Shown: in pieces, positions 11,560 through 24,200 of the stretch
Layout of the letters: every line of letters begins with the position of its first letter
How positions within the stretch are numbered: the first letter of the stretch is position 1
DNA from: Rotaria sp. Silwood1
Taxonomy: Eukaryota; Rotifera; Eurotatoria; Philodinida; Philodinidae
DNA length: 64,000 bases
Assembly: GCA_905250075.1 (NCBI GenBank)
Contig: CAJNOP010000089.1
Span: 175,915-239,914, forward strand
Reading direction: 5' to 3'
The notes under the pieces: model-generated
What the model was told of the DNA's origin: nothing
The model's input: only the letters and a program-made list of their open reading frames with translations
Database searches by the model: none
Made by a program: the position numbers and the translations under genes

Positions 11560-12060
11560 TACATTGAAAATCGATTGTTCTGACTTACTTGTAATTAGAT
11601 GACTGAGGTTCGGCTTCATCAGAATGAAACTATCGAGTAGCAAGAGTATTGCTTGTGCTGTATCCTTATTTGTTTGTCATGCACAATAATGTAGAAACGA
11701 AATAAATGAAACTGTGATAAACGCACATTTTTTCCAACCATTTAATTGCCTTTGTATTATTATTGCTTAAGTTTGTCATGTAATGTGGAGGAGAATAAGC
11801 AAAACAAGCGATAATTTTTGCTTAGCAGGGGGGGGGGGGATCGTATGTATACGTGATACTCATTTTTTAAACATATACGGTTGAATGCACAACAGCCAAC
11901 GTAATGCAGCTTTGTATATATTGCTACGTATTGCTGTGTTTTGAATCATAGAACAGCGTCGATTCGTTGCACTATTAACATCGTCGTGGACAAATAAGCT
12001 TTGCCGTTGATACACTAAGGTAAGGTATGTGTCTCGAAAGTACAGCCTCTTCACTAGACT
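11560..12060. repeat. Right flank of array A, shared with array B
   Basis: This flank resembles 41640-42060 next to the second array. Common landmarks include ttttttccaaccattt (11728 and 41704), a caa..gcgataa/caagcaaaaa block, tgaatcata(g)aacagcgtcg against tgaatcatataataacgtcg, and attgaacagattttctt against attcaacggatttttct. This argues that array plus flank were duplicated together. A run of 12 G lies at 11828-11839. No exon is recognised. Confidence 0.5.
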
Positions 12061-13620
12061 TTTTTAGTAATTAGTATTGAACAGATTTTCTTGTCTTTTA
12101 GTAGAACCACTAATCTTTGATAGTGTTCTTTCATATCATGTACTCTTGTTTTACTCGCAATAGAAACCTTTCTATAGTTGTTCTCGAAATAAACTGTAGC
12201 TTCTCAAAAGAGATACTTTTTAAGTAAGCATTCAGTTATTTAAATAAATAATTATAGTTATTGAAAGCTCCACAGGTATTTAAATTGTTATAGCTATTTA
12301 ATTTTTCCATAACTATTTGCAGATTGGTAGCTCATGTCGCTTAAACCGCCGGTTAACCGCAGTTCGCCAGCTAAATTTTTTCGTATATTATAGTGTTTGA
12401 ATATTTTTAAACTCTTACAAAATCGTTAAAAATATGTTAAAATCATCGCCTCTTATATATGCAAGCGCGCTGAACCCGTCGGTACCAGCCATATCTGCTA
12501 TATTTTCTTGGTTTTCGAGTTTAGGCTTTTATTAAAGATGGCACTAGAAAAATAGTTATTCGTGAGATAACTTAACCAATACAAAAATCATTGGCGCCAT
12601 CTGATAGAATTTTACTGTTGCATAATTATCTAGACTTTTTTGAGTTGCAATGGATTTTTTCAAGACTAAAAATATTAATTTCGAAGGAAAATTATTAAAA
12701 AATCGATAAACGAACAGGAATCGCTTCGAACCGGCAGTTTTTCTATGGACCGCCGGTAACCGACGGTTTTGATGAAAAATCGACGACAGGGGAGAGTACT
12801 CATGGCATACGAACCAGAAGAAAATCGCCGGTTGACCGTCTGGTATAATGTGCGCTATACTATCCGTTTTTTCTCGCTGTGGTGACTCGTACTGTAATGC
12901 ACCAAAGCGAGTGAATTTTATTGAAATCTGTAAAAAGAACAAAATGCAATCGTCTTTGTCTCTATGTGTTGGGCATTGATGAGTCTGAATCGCCTATAAT
13001 AGCCACACAGGGCCAATCGACTTCAATGACTTGATAAGGTTTTTAGCTATAGATAGTGCTGCAACAGTTTTTATTAAGGGAATATGTTCTGAAACTGTTA
13101 TCTGCTTCATTAATTTCAAACTCGTTCTTTTGCTAAATTTGAACATCGGTAGAAAACAATATGGGAAGGCATTGATAGCTGGAAGTGAAAGTCGTCAGTG
13201 ATTGTCGATGGTATTTAAGAGAAACGACGAATTAAGGAAAATAATGTGAAACAAGATGAAGACTATGATAAATCCATGATGGTGAACCACTAGGATTCAG
13301 TGTCTGTAAAGTATCAATGATTCATGTTTTACTGCAAATGAATCCCATTGATCCGCCATCACAACTTTACTATAGCGTCTATTCTATTTTACACTTTTTC
13401 TTGCATTCCATTATTTCCCTTAAACGATACTTCGAAACATGCGACATCGATATCTAAAATGTATCACTTTCACATCATCATCGTAACTCTTTTATCCATC
13501 TAACTAATAAAAACTTGGTGCTTTTAAAACATAGTAGTAGCAAGTCAAAAGTTATTAATCAGTGTTTAAACAAAATGCATAGCTATTGAAAGATTTAAAT
13601 CGGTGTTTAATTGTTGTCTC
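12061..13620. other. Intergenic with scattered GC-rich accgccggt motifs
   Basis: No exon recognised. Motifs of the type accgccggttaaccgc (near 12347) and accgccggtaaccgacgg (near 12750), with gccggttgaccg (near 12830), suggest fragments of a repeat, but no clean terminal inverted repeat with duplicated target site was found. Confidence 0.35.
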
Positions 13621-13623
13621 TTC

Positions 13624-13791
13624 CAGTAAAAAATTTTCGATTATCAATCGGATTATAGCGCACCATAATCCAAATTACAATCGAGTTTTGGTGACTTTTG
13701 ACTAGGAAACAATAGGCGAAACTCATTAATCCGATTGAAATCTGGATTATGGTGCACTATAATCCCATTGATAATCGAAAATTTTCACTGG
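13624..13791. mobile_element. MITE-like hairpin element, about 170 bases
   Basis: Left arm 13624-13678 (cagtaaaaaattttcgatta, then atcggattatagcgcacc) pairs with right arm 13735-13791 in reverse complement (gaaaattttcgattatcaat with gcaccataatccagat). There are only a few mismatches over about 52 bases and a spacer of about 55 bases. There is no coding capacity. Size and terminal inverted repeats fit a miniature inverted-repeat transposable element. A target-site duplication was not established. Confidence 0.6.
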
Positions 13792-14099
13792 GCTGTACCC
13801 TACTTTTTAACTCGACCAAAATAAATACCATGTGCTGAGCAACGTATACAAGATATTTTGAAAAACATAACCAAGCTCGAAATCCAAAACCACCTTCTCT
13901 TCGAAATATACGCCAAATAAATAGTACGAGCTAATCCTAATAGCCATCAACATACTTTAAATAGTACTGAACGTCCTAAAATGATACATAGCATGCAGTA
14001 ACCGATGATCAAAAATTCAACATGAACAAATAGCTACTATCTATGAAGATAGTTACAGAGATTTATCAAACTAACGCTGAATTTCCTCAGGTTAACTTT

Positions 14100-14127
14100 C
14101 CCCCCCCCCCCCCCCCCCCCCCCCCCC
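14100..14127 (+). repeat. Homopolymer run of 28 C
   Basis: Uninterrupted poly-C of 28 bases in AT-rich sequence. Such a run is prone to length error in assembly and may form unusual DNA structure. The open frame reading poly-Gly across it on the minus strand is an artefact. Confidence 0.8.
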
Positions 14128-14869
14128 GACTGTTTTTTGACTATTTCTGGTTCTCAAAGAGGGTATAACTGGTTTGGCTGAAATTTTTGCCATAGTTAGA
14201 GCATCTAAAATAAATCGGCACCTGTTCACGAAAAAAACCTGTAAAGTGGGCTTTTTGCGATTTCTTTGGGAAAATTCTAGTTTTCTACAGGTTCGCATCG
14301 GATCATATTACGGCTCCCATCAAATTTTATCCGATTGGATTGAAAATTTATTTGGAGACACCCAAGACTATATCTCAAAGGCAGTTTTTGACTTTTTCAA
14401 AAACTTTTCTTTCTTTTTTTTATGAGAGTAATACGGAATGATTTGGATGCAAAGTCCACGTCTTGGGATTCACAACCCTATAACTCTGGATGGGAAGGTC
14501 CAACACAGAAACAACTGGTTCTACCTCTAGAAAACAGTTCCAACTATCTGCAGTAAAAATTTCAGCTCGACCAGACAAAGTTAGACAAGGGTCTTAAACA
14601 GATTCCATTAAGAAAACGCGTATTTTACGTTACGCTAAATAAAAAAAAAATCTTCGCTAGAGCTCCTATGATAAATAATTCTTTCAAGTTTTGTAACTCT
14701 GTAGTAGTAAACTATTTATAATCGAATGACGTCTCTAATTGGTCATGATACATGGGGCTATAATACATTGTGCCAACTTGAAATCTTTTTTTGGTCAAAA
14801 AAGAGAAGGAATGGTACTCTTAAATATTCAATTATTGTTTCATTGTTTCATTGTTATCTTTCCAGAAAG
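14128..14869. other. Intergenic, nothing recognised
   Basis: Moderately AT-rich sequence with short open frames but no splice-supported exon. It may be repeat-derived. Confidence 0.35.
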
Positions 14870-15770
14870 ATGTAATTTCGCGGATATTAAGGACGATACA
14901 ATATAAAAAACAAGTGTCTGAGGCAGTTTTCGTTGAAGACCTTCTTTTTAAGGATGTGCCTCTTTCCTCAATCAAAACGTTTATTTTTCTCATTTTTGAT
15001 TTTGTGTGACCATTGCATCTTTCCAAGTAGTTATCTATCTACTGAGTATGTTATAGAACCATAAAGTTGTTTTTCGATGTTAAAAGTACAAAAAGAAATC
15101 AAATTTACATCGTAAAACTAGAAAAAACTGTGTCTAGTTTGCGTTTTTGTCTAAACAATCTTTTAATGAAAAAGTACAAACGCGTTCCTATTTCTTTGAT
15201 GCGCCATGTTCGATCGAGCTGAACATTTTTTCACGTAATAGACACTATATGAGGTGGGTGTCTTTTCCTTAGTTTCTTTTTATTTTTTGTCCTTTGAATA
15301 AAAATGCCAAAATATCTGGGATATCATACAAAATATTTTTTTCAATAAAGCTACTTTTGTAAGAAATACTGAAAATTAGAAGAGCAATATTTTTTGAAAC
15401 AAAAGAAGAATAGCCATCGAAAACAGTGTCTAGTATATGCAAAGACATTTTTAGCTCGATCGAACATAATATGCCGAAGAAACAGGGACGTTTCGGCATT
15501 TTTTGTCATGAAAACATTGTTTGGAGAAAAGCAAGAAATAATATACAGCTTTCGCTAGTTTTGTTATGTAAATTTGATTTCTTCTTGAATTTTTAACGTT
15601 GGAAAACAACTTTTAGATTCCAAAACGTACTCAGTAGATAGATACTACTCGAAACCATACAATGACCAGAGAAAAAACTAAAAATGAAAAAAGATTGAGG
15701 TGAGGAAAAGCCTTAAGTACGGAGTCAGCTTTCTTAGTGTTTCTTCGTATTATCTACTAAAAATAGACCA
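14870..15770. repeat. Fold-back element, copy 1 of family B
   Basis: The left arm (about 14870-15215) and right arm (about 15450-15770) are inverted copies. Examples are tagttatctatctactgagt at 15029 against the complement of actcagtagatagatactac at 15629, aaagttgttttt..gaaatcaaatttac (15064-15110) against gtaaatttgatttcttcttg (15568), and gttcgatcgagct (15208) against agctcgatcgaac (15453). The loop is about 240 bases. No transposase frame. A related copy lies at 43.6-44.2 kb. Confidence 0.6.
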
Positions 15771-18088
15771 AGGAACTCTTTAGTTTGATTCATATAATAT
15801 TTCACGATATTTCATTATTATTGAGTGGTCTAGATAAAATGTATTTGCTAATAGCTCGGCACTATGTCTTTCAGTTTTCATCGTTTAAGAGTTGAGCCTC
15901 TTTTGAAGAATTCGCATTCAATACTTTTCAAAAAAGTTTAAGAATGGCTTGCATCAAATTGCAGTTATGAATAATGAAATAAAAATAATATGTGAAAGCT
16001 TTAACATGGTCAACTTCGTTGCAGAATCGCAAATTTCTTTGCTGTGTTTGTTACTGCGTAATACCAGGCACTAAAAAACATAGAAGCTATTGTGCAGCGT
16101 TGCAAGGCTTTATCGTTCAGCATCAGTCGAATTGAATTCGTATCATAAAGTTTATTATAGGATGCATACGATTTCCGTTTATTCGAAGGGTGTGAAAATC
16201 GCTTTTTTGAAAGAAAAATTTTGAAACAGCTAAGAAAATTTTCATACATCAATCAATAATAAATCCTTTACGCTAGTGATTACTGTCAGTTTAAAGAGAC
16301 ATCAATGATGCATTGCAGCAAAATTTGAGACTGTGATAACACTATTTTTTCCATAACGAAATGTAAAACTAAACAACATTTGCTGAATTTTTGATATATT
16401 TCAAAAAGTTTGCGCACGAGAGTTAAGAAAAGTCTTCGTTAAAATTAACTTTACTCATTGCTACAAAAGAATAACAGTCTCTAATTTGTGCAGACAATAT
16501 GTGTCACGATTTTTTAATGTGTAGAACTACAGATCACAGTCAGGATCATTTGAGAAAATGCGTGTAGAAATCTCAACATGTTATAGCTTCAAAATAATTT
16601 TATTTTGATTTTTCCACTTGCTATTTTGAATTAATTGTATTAATGTATTCTTGAGAAGAATCAAGAAGGAAATTCTTAAAAATTTGTTTCGACCTTAATG
16701 AGCAGAAAAAAGGAAAAAATATTAACGAAATACTGGTAGCGACTTTTAACTTAGACTATGTCATAGGTATAAGTCGGCTAACCAAACTGTGAGGAATTAG
16801 TACAAAAATAGCCTAGTGAGTCTTTTAATCACCCATGATTGCTCAGTCACCGAAAGAGTTCTACTGAGCAATGGCCAAATAATGAGAAAAAACATGAATT
16901 CATCACTGAATGTGTGTCAATATTGTTACAAATCAAAGCTGATTTTTTTTCAGCCCAAAGCAACATTTACTCCATTTTTTGAATCATACCTTTTAGACAT
17001 CAAATTAACAACTCTGGTTACAAAGTTTCTGACAATCAAGTATCGTCAATTGCGACAAATCGTCAATGCAAGTATCAAGTGAAAAATTTATTGATAGCAA
17101 TAGGCAGTCGTAAGTTTACTGATACTTTGTTCATCAGCATTACGCCTAACATGCTAACTGACTATTGATCATAAAGAAATATTTCTAAGTGCGAGCTCTC
17201 TCTTCGACAGATTCTGTAGTCATTAAATCAATTATAGGCAGCTGTATAATGCTATAATTTCCATGGCATGTAAAGGTCTTTGAAGTTGAGTTATGGGAAT
17301 TACTTTGATCACTTCTTAACATCTTCTAAAGTTCTTCAGAAAAAAACCAGACATCGTGTTTTCGGTCTCAGCATTTGAACACGTGTAGGTTTCATCACTA
17401 CCAGATTTTATGCTAGACTTAGATCGACGAGGAACATTCAGATTTTCGAAACTTCTATGAGGTTCATAATCACATAGCAATGTAAATTAAAACTTTTTGA
17501 AAATATTGGAAATTTCGATAAATAGAGAATTACAGAAATTGTGGAAATGGCATTTTTTCGGGGACTACCGAATAATTTGGAACACAAATGATTGTAATTT
17601 CCGAAACAGTCGAAATTTTTTTTCGAAATCTGAATTCTGCTGCAGTCACACTAAATGCTTCTTGAAAATATTGATTTTTCGAACAGGGCAAGTATTTTCA
17701 ATTTTTTGTATAAAATATAAAATCTTAAATAACTTAACATTTTAACACGAAAAAATACATTACGACGGTAACGTTTAGGAAACTTTGGTAAAGATGAGAC
17801 CTGCCATATGCAGCCTCCCCGATAAAAAAATAATTCATTCATTTTATCCAAATACCTTAGAACGATTCGAGAAGCAATTCAAGTGACGCCCACAGTTCCG
17901 CACCAAAGGCCTATAGCTTCAGGCTAATTTAGGAACTTACGTTAATTATCATGAAGGATAGAATGACTAGAGTCGTAGATGAAAATTATATTCCACTTAA
18001 AGACCTTATCTCGTCAGTTCAACATTAATAGTGCTTTCGCTTTTTATTATTAAGATTTGAATGATGCACTTTTCTGTTTTTATTTCAG
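15771..18088. other. Non-coding or unresolved 5' region of the cysteine-rich gene
   Basis: No exon can be assigned with confidence. The TM exon at 18089 begins with the third base of a codon, so at least one upstream exon ending with two spare bases must exist in this stretch or further left. An 88-codon frame at 16816-17082 was considered but has no supporting splice signals in the right phase. Confidence 0.35.
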
Positions 18089-18234
18089 GGAGAAGCAGAC
18101 TAAATGGTTCTACTTGTCCATTGGAATGTTTCTCTGGCTGATTTTGCTTGGGATTTTCGTTGCGGCCATACTTTTAGTAATAGCTGGATATGTTAGAAAT
18201 ATGAGTACAAATCATATGATGAACTACAATACAG
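18089..18234 (+). CDS. Exon: transmembrane anchor of the cysteine-rich gene
   Basis: Acceptor ttttatttcag, donor GTTTGT. It reads EKQTKWFYLSIGMFLWLILL, continuing GIFVAAILLVIAGYVRNMST and then NHMMNYNT: about 24 hydrophobic residues after a Lys-containing stretch. The exon starts in phase 2 and ends with one spare base that joins the next exon to form a Glu codon. It is not a cleavable signal peptide by eye because of the long uninterrupted hydrophobic core preceded by more upstream coding. Confidence 0.6.
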
Positions 18235-21200
18235 GTTTGTCGATTTTCTTTTTCAGCTAACCAGTAGATTATGCTATTTACTGAGCCATTATTGTAAAAG
18301 TTTCGGAAATAGTACGAGAGGAAACAAATAACGGAAAATTTAGTCTTCTACTAATAGATACTCATAGTAAAGAAGTCTTGATCAGAAAGACGGAGCAAAA
18401 ATGTTGAAAAAAAGTTGCAATCGAGGCAGTTAAAAGAATTGAGCTTGTTTAAAAAAAGTTTACTGCTTCAAACCCATTTTTCTTCATTTTATCATTTATA
18501 AATAGTAAATGATTATAAAAGAAATTATTTCTCATCCAAATTAGGATAAACATGATCTTGTTATAATGCTTTCGACAGAAAAAAATATCTTGTTTTGGAA
18601 ATTGAACTTCGTTCATTATTGGAACTTTTCAGTTTTCTATAAACTTTTGAAAATGACCAAGCAGAAATTATCTAATAGCATTATTCTATTCGTTCAGTTT
18701 CGGCATCAAAAAGAATGATCTTCATCATCAGAGATCTATTATGTCTGGTGATGGCTATTTCAGGAGTGATAAGATCATATTTTATAGAGCCTCTGAATCA
18801 ATTATTGCTCTTATTTTTTAATTCTGCACAACTCTTTCATCCAGGAGTAGACGCATAGAAATCTGTTTGATAACTATAGTAATTTTGCCTCAATCTTAAT
18901 AACGATTCATCTAGCTTAGAGCTATAATTGTTCATGAGTTAGTTTCACTTTTAAAGGTATTAACATTATTTTATATAGATTATTTCAATGAGAAACATTT
19001 CATAATACACATGGCTTTATCTAAACTGTTTCAAATTTATAGAGATCACAGAAGTTGAGTCTCTAATTATGTTCAGACAAAAAAATATCACTTATTTGAC
19101 CTTCATTCGGAAAAGATTAAGGTTTTTCTGAAATTCTTTCATGAAAACGTAGAAGAATTCGGCTAACGTTTAGTACATGTACTATTCATCAACTTTCTTG
19201 ATATAGAATAAAAAGTCAATTTATGTTTTCTGCTCGTGAAGAAAATGCACTGTTATTTGACGCATGATGGATGATGCTTTTGAATTCTATTAACAGAATC
19301 TGCTATATTATAGTTTCAATGATGTACGTATATATAATTGGGACACCAAAACTGACTCTTTCAATACAAATCCATATTCAAATCATTAAATGTATTAGTA
19401 TAGTACATCTTGTACAAAAAAATTGGCTTTTTCATGCCTTTTATCTAAATTATCAGTCTTTCTCAATTGTTAACAGCATCAGAGTCGACGTTGCTTGTTA
19501 ATTTAGTTGATACCCACAAGTGGATAGACTGAGATCTTTAGAATTTGCAAAACTATCCTAAAAGAGCATCGTCTTGTAGAAATGATCTTTAACGCATATT
19601 ATCTAGCATTATGATGATAGAGAGTCGACTGAAAGTATTTCTCTTTTATTGAATGTTATTTAACGTTCATAAATCATTTTTTTTTTGTATGTCGATTATC
19701 TTCGAGCAATTTCTTCAAAGAACAGTCTAGTTTGTTTTTTGAGAAAATGCTCTGAGAAACAGCTATACATTTAGATCCTTCACTTTGTATTGTAGAATAT
19801 GGCCACATGAAGCAAAACTACTTCTCAAATTTGATGCCAAACAAAGACCAGAGTTCATCATCAAATTCTTTAACACGGTCACGGCGCCATGATTCTTCAT
19901 CGGGTAAATATCTTTATGTATTATAGATTTTTGTATCCGTCATTATTAATATTTTCGTTATTCAGTTTTGAGAATTTAAATTAGTAGCAACAGTCAAAAT
20001 CTTTGTGTACTCCATAATTTTTTTCTGGGATAATATTTCGATCTATAGTTTCATCAAAGAATTAAGCCTAATATCTCAAGAATATGGAATGTCTCAACTT
20101 CTGCTAATTTTATAAGTCTAGAAATTGGAATGTGAGTAGGTTTCATAGTAGTAGAAACATCTGAATAGCACATCGTGTACCATTTAATGGTTATGTATGA
20201 GATTTTATGAAATATCATTGTTGATTCGCTAGCATTTCGATAAACTTTAGTCACCATGAATCATAATCAAACTGTTTTTTTTAGTAAGGATACTTTTCTG
20301 CATTAAGTTCGAATAGAAATAAAAATGTTTACTGAATAAACAATAGTTATTCATGCATTGAGTATTTGTTTGTTTTTTAAGAATTTTTCTACCAAAGACC
20401 CCTTTCCATAATAGATTGTCAATCATAAGCTCGGCAATACCTATGAGTTTTATATAAAAAATGATGTATTCCCATTTTGAGTGTGTTAAGTTTGCATTAT
20501 ATTGTAAAACATTCAACACAAAAGGTTTTTTCTTTTTTCTGTTGCATCATATAGAACATGTCGTGTGACGCTAACTCATGGGTGTGACGATTTCCTGTTA
20601 ATTAATTTTAAATTTAGACTTTTGCGACTTTAAATTGTAAATAAATTTAAATTTTCATGTCTACAAAGTTTAAATTTATTTTGATGCCATTGAAATCAAT
20701 ATAAATTTAATTTCATATAGTTTAAATTGAATTAATAATGGTTTAAACTGTATTTAAATAAATTTAAATACTGTGAATAAATTTGAATTTATAAAAATTC
20801 AATTTAAATTTAAATTTCTTCAAATTAGTGTTTGAATTTATTAGATTCTCGTAAATGTAAATTGATCACACCTGCTAACTCAAAAATATCCAACAAAAAA
20901 AAAATGCGACGAAAATTATTAATCTGTATATCAAAGTTAAAACCAATCGAGCTTTTTCCATACCATTATCATTATTGTTCCAAGTAGTCATACTAAACGG
21001 TATTTGCCGGTATTTAGACATGTGTCATTGTTTTTTTTACCGTGTAACAGTCATATTTCTCAACTTTTAAACCCTGAAAAATTTCTTATAAAATCCTCGA
21101 AATAGTTTTTGTTTTCTGAAAACTCCCTGGAATTAAACATCATGAAATGAAATAAATGTGGCACGATAGAGAACTTCTCTTAAAACTGTTCACTGGAACA

Positions 21201-24200
21201 TAATGACAAAACCCAAGCATTTTATTTTTCTAAGTGAAATTCAATATAGAATACATATGATTATAAAAAATACTCTAAGCAAATCTTCTTGCATATAAAA
21301 CATTTCCTTTTACTAAACCACAACACTATATTTCAATCGAAGACTTACTTGATGCAATCGAGATATTACAAAGATTTCAACATAAACATTAATTGCATAA
21401 AAATTTCAAAGACTAAATTCAAAGCAGAAGATTTCTTGACTTATCTTCTCATAAATCATGTGACTAACAAAGCTTTTTTTTCAGGGACTTGCTGGGACGG
21501 TGTGCAAAATCAAGATGAGACTGATGTCGACTGTGGAGGTGTATGTGGACACAAGGGCTACAAGTGTAACAATGGTCACCAATGTAAGAAACATGGGGAC
21601 TGCAAATGCAACAAATGCCATAAGAATCGATGTAATCCTGAGTCTCGTAAGTACTTTGTTCTCCCGAGAAATAGAATATCCGTCGTGATTTCATAGCTGT
21701 AACCTGTAGTGATGCCATTAAAAGGCTATTAGCTCAACCCTACGCGGGGGCAAAGTATGAAGCTCACGAACTCTAATTATTATGAATTTATGGTATATTG
21801 TCAGAGGGGTTAAAAAATCCATTAAAAAAGCCATATAAATGAATAAATGAAAACTATAATGAGTTTCATATATGATAGACGCTCTCTGATATTTTATTAT
21901 TTCGAAAATGTTTACGTTTATGGTCGCTATTGTATCAATTTATACGACTAATTGAACATCATTACACTGAAAATATTCATTAGTATTGTTAGATGCTTCC
22001 TCATCGCATAACTTCTCTACTAACGACAACATCTATGATAATTACCATAAAAAACACCAAATATATCATTTAATTCTTCGTTTCGTCAGTTCAACCGCCA
22101 TGCTAATCTGCTATACGTATTGATTCAATCATGCAATGAGCTTCCGAACCTAATATCTTTTTTCTTGAGGAACTTTGGCATACACTGTTGAATTTTGGTT
22201 AAACTTAAGATTCCATTAGTTCACACTTTTTCTTGTCGATCCTCTTCTGGTTCTGTCAGTACAATAAGATTCTTTCACTGCATTAAATAATAAAGCCGGA
22301 AATAATTAGATTAGTTAGAATCTACCGTTGAAATTGTATATTAGTAGAATGTTTTGGAAGATACCAGAAAGTTCTAGAATGACCTAAACACTATTACTGT
22401 TCTTCTCGTTGCCATGAAAACTTATCCAATGATCTTTGACTCTCGTCTTTTCACTGCCACTTGCTATGACCTACGACGAGAGCGAGGAAGCTGGAGAAAC
22501 TACAATATTCCGGTTCGAATTTTCACTCATTAGTTTTTTCGAAAACACGAGTGAGTTCTACAAAATCAAGACGAGATTGATGTCAACTCTAGAGATTCGT
22601 TTGCAGCAAAACAATAGTATGAAGACCGAAGACAATATATAGATCCTAGAAACCGTGGAAAGAGGAAGCCAAAAGTTTTTGGATATGTCTCCATAAGCAC
22701 GAACAATGACGCGTAAGTGATGTCAGTGCTTAGATCATTCTGAAACTCTGTAGATTCTAACTGTTCAGTCTATGTAGCACAGTTTTGGGTTTTTCATGCA
22801 GTGAAAGGACCTTGTTGTGGGTTTTAATCAATAGAGCGATCGTCTTTTTAATCTAGTAGAATCTGAAATTGAGGAACATAGAAAAATCTGAACTGATTGT
22901 ATTCTAATTTCATACAAAATTCAGTAATACATCTAAAAACTTATCGAGAGGGAGAGAGAGAATAATGTACGGAATAACTTACTGAGCGATATTAATCAAT
23001 GTCTATAGCAGGCTAATATAGTAGCTGAATCGATGAAACGAAGAGTAAAATTACACCTGTCCGTATCTGAAGCATGTATTATAGATATATTATCACTACT
23101 AGAACAGAAGCTATATGCATTGAAGGTGTATTTGATAATACAAACAAGTTTATATACTATAAAGATATTAAATAAATCAAATAGATTGATAGAAACGTAA
23201 ATATGAATGTGAACATTTTCGAAACGATCAAATTTTAGAGTAAGCCTAACAATAATAAAAACTGTTATAATTTTGAATTATTCATTTATTTGACATTTTT
23301 ATTAAATAAATGATCTTCAAAGCTTTGACAACATCGTAAAAAATTTATAACAACTAGAGTTCGTGAGCTTCACACTTTGGCCTCAGAAGGAGTCGCACTG
23401 ACAAATTTTTTTCTCAAAAAGATAATCAGAAAACAACTCGATAGGTCTACAGTTGAGTTCTTTATACTTGGGTAGCATTTTAGCAACAAATTTATCTTAT
23501 TTAATAAAATGATGGAAATGTTTGTATAGTTCGCTTGTAGCATTCATAGGAAAACATATCTTTGATGAGATAATAATTCACGTATGGTTATTATCAAAAC
23601 GGACGTGTGTCTACCATAAGAAATAAATTACGATTAAATTTGTATTCAATCAGATAACAACTTAATATGAACTGGCAATAGAGGAGTGGACGTATGTCAG
23701 TTGACAAAATTGGACATAATTAGGCCAAATTAAGTGTATCACCGTTAAACTAAAAATTTCATAATATGAGCAACTGGTGGCATGCACGAAGAAAAAACTA
23801 TTCAGATTTTAAGGTATTTCCAATGTATGTAAGTTGAACAAAATTCATATTTTCAGCAGAGTATGTATTTTTCTTTTTCGTGATCATTTGATAGACATCA
23901 TCGAGTTGCATAAGAAACTATTTGTTTCAAAGTTTAGGAGAATAATTTTACAAAAAAAGAAAGATTTTAGCGTATTTTCCGCTAGATTTGAAATGATTGA
24001 TACTATAGGATTATCGTAAATTACTTTCTTTAACTTTGAAACACGTTCCCTTATGCAACATGAAGAACTCTATCCAATGATCACGCACAAAAAAAGATCC
24101 ACTGAAACTGAATTATAAATACATTACATACATTGTAAATAGCTTGCCATGTGAACACTACGGTTCGTAAATGCCATGAGCATCTCATATTTTCAATTCA

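Noticed and set aside
14092..14298. Minus-strand open frame ending in a run of glycines
   Set aside because: The glycines are produced by the 28-C homopolymer; no splice or family support.
16816..17082. 88-codon frame as the N-terminal exon of the cysteine-rich gene
   Set aside because: No donor in the phase required by the TM exon at 18089 and no protein-like continuity.
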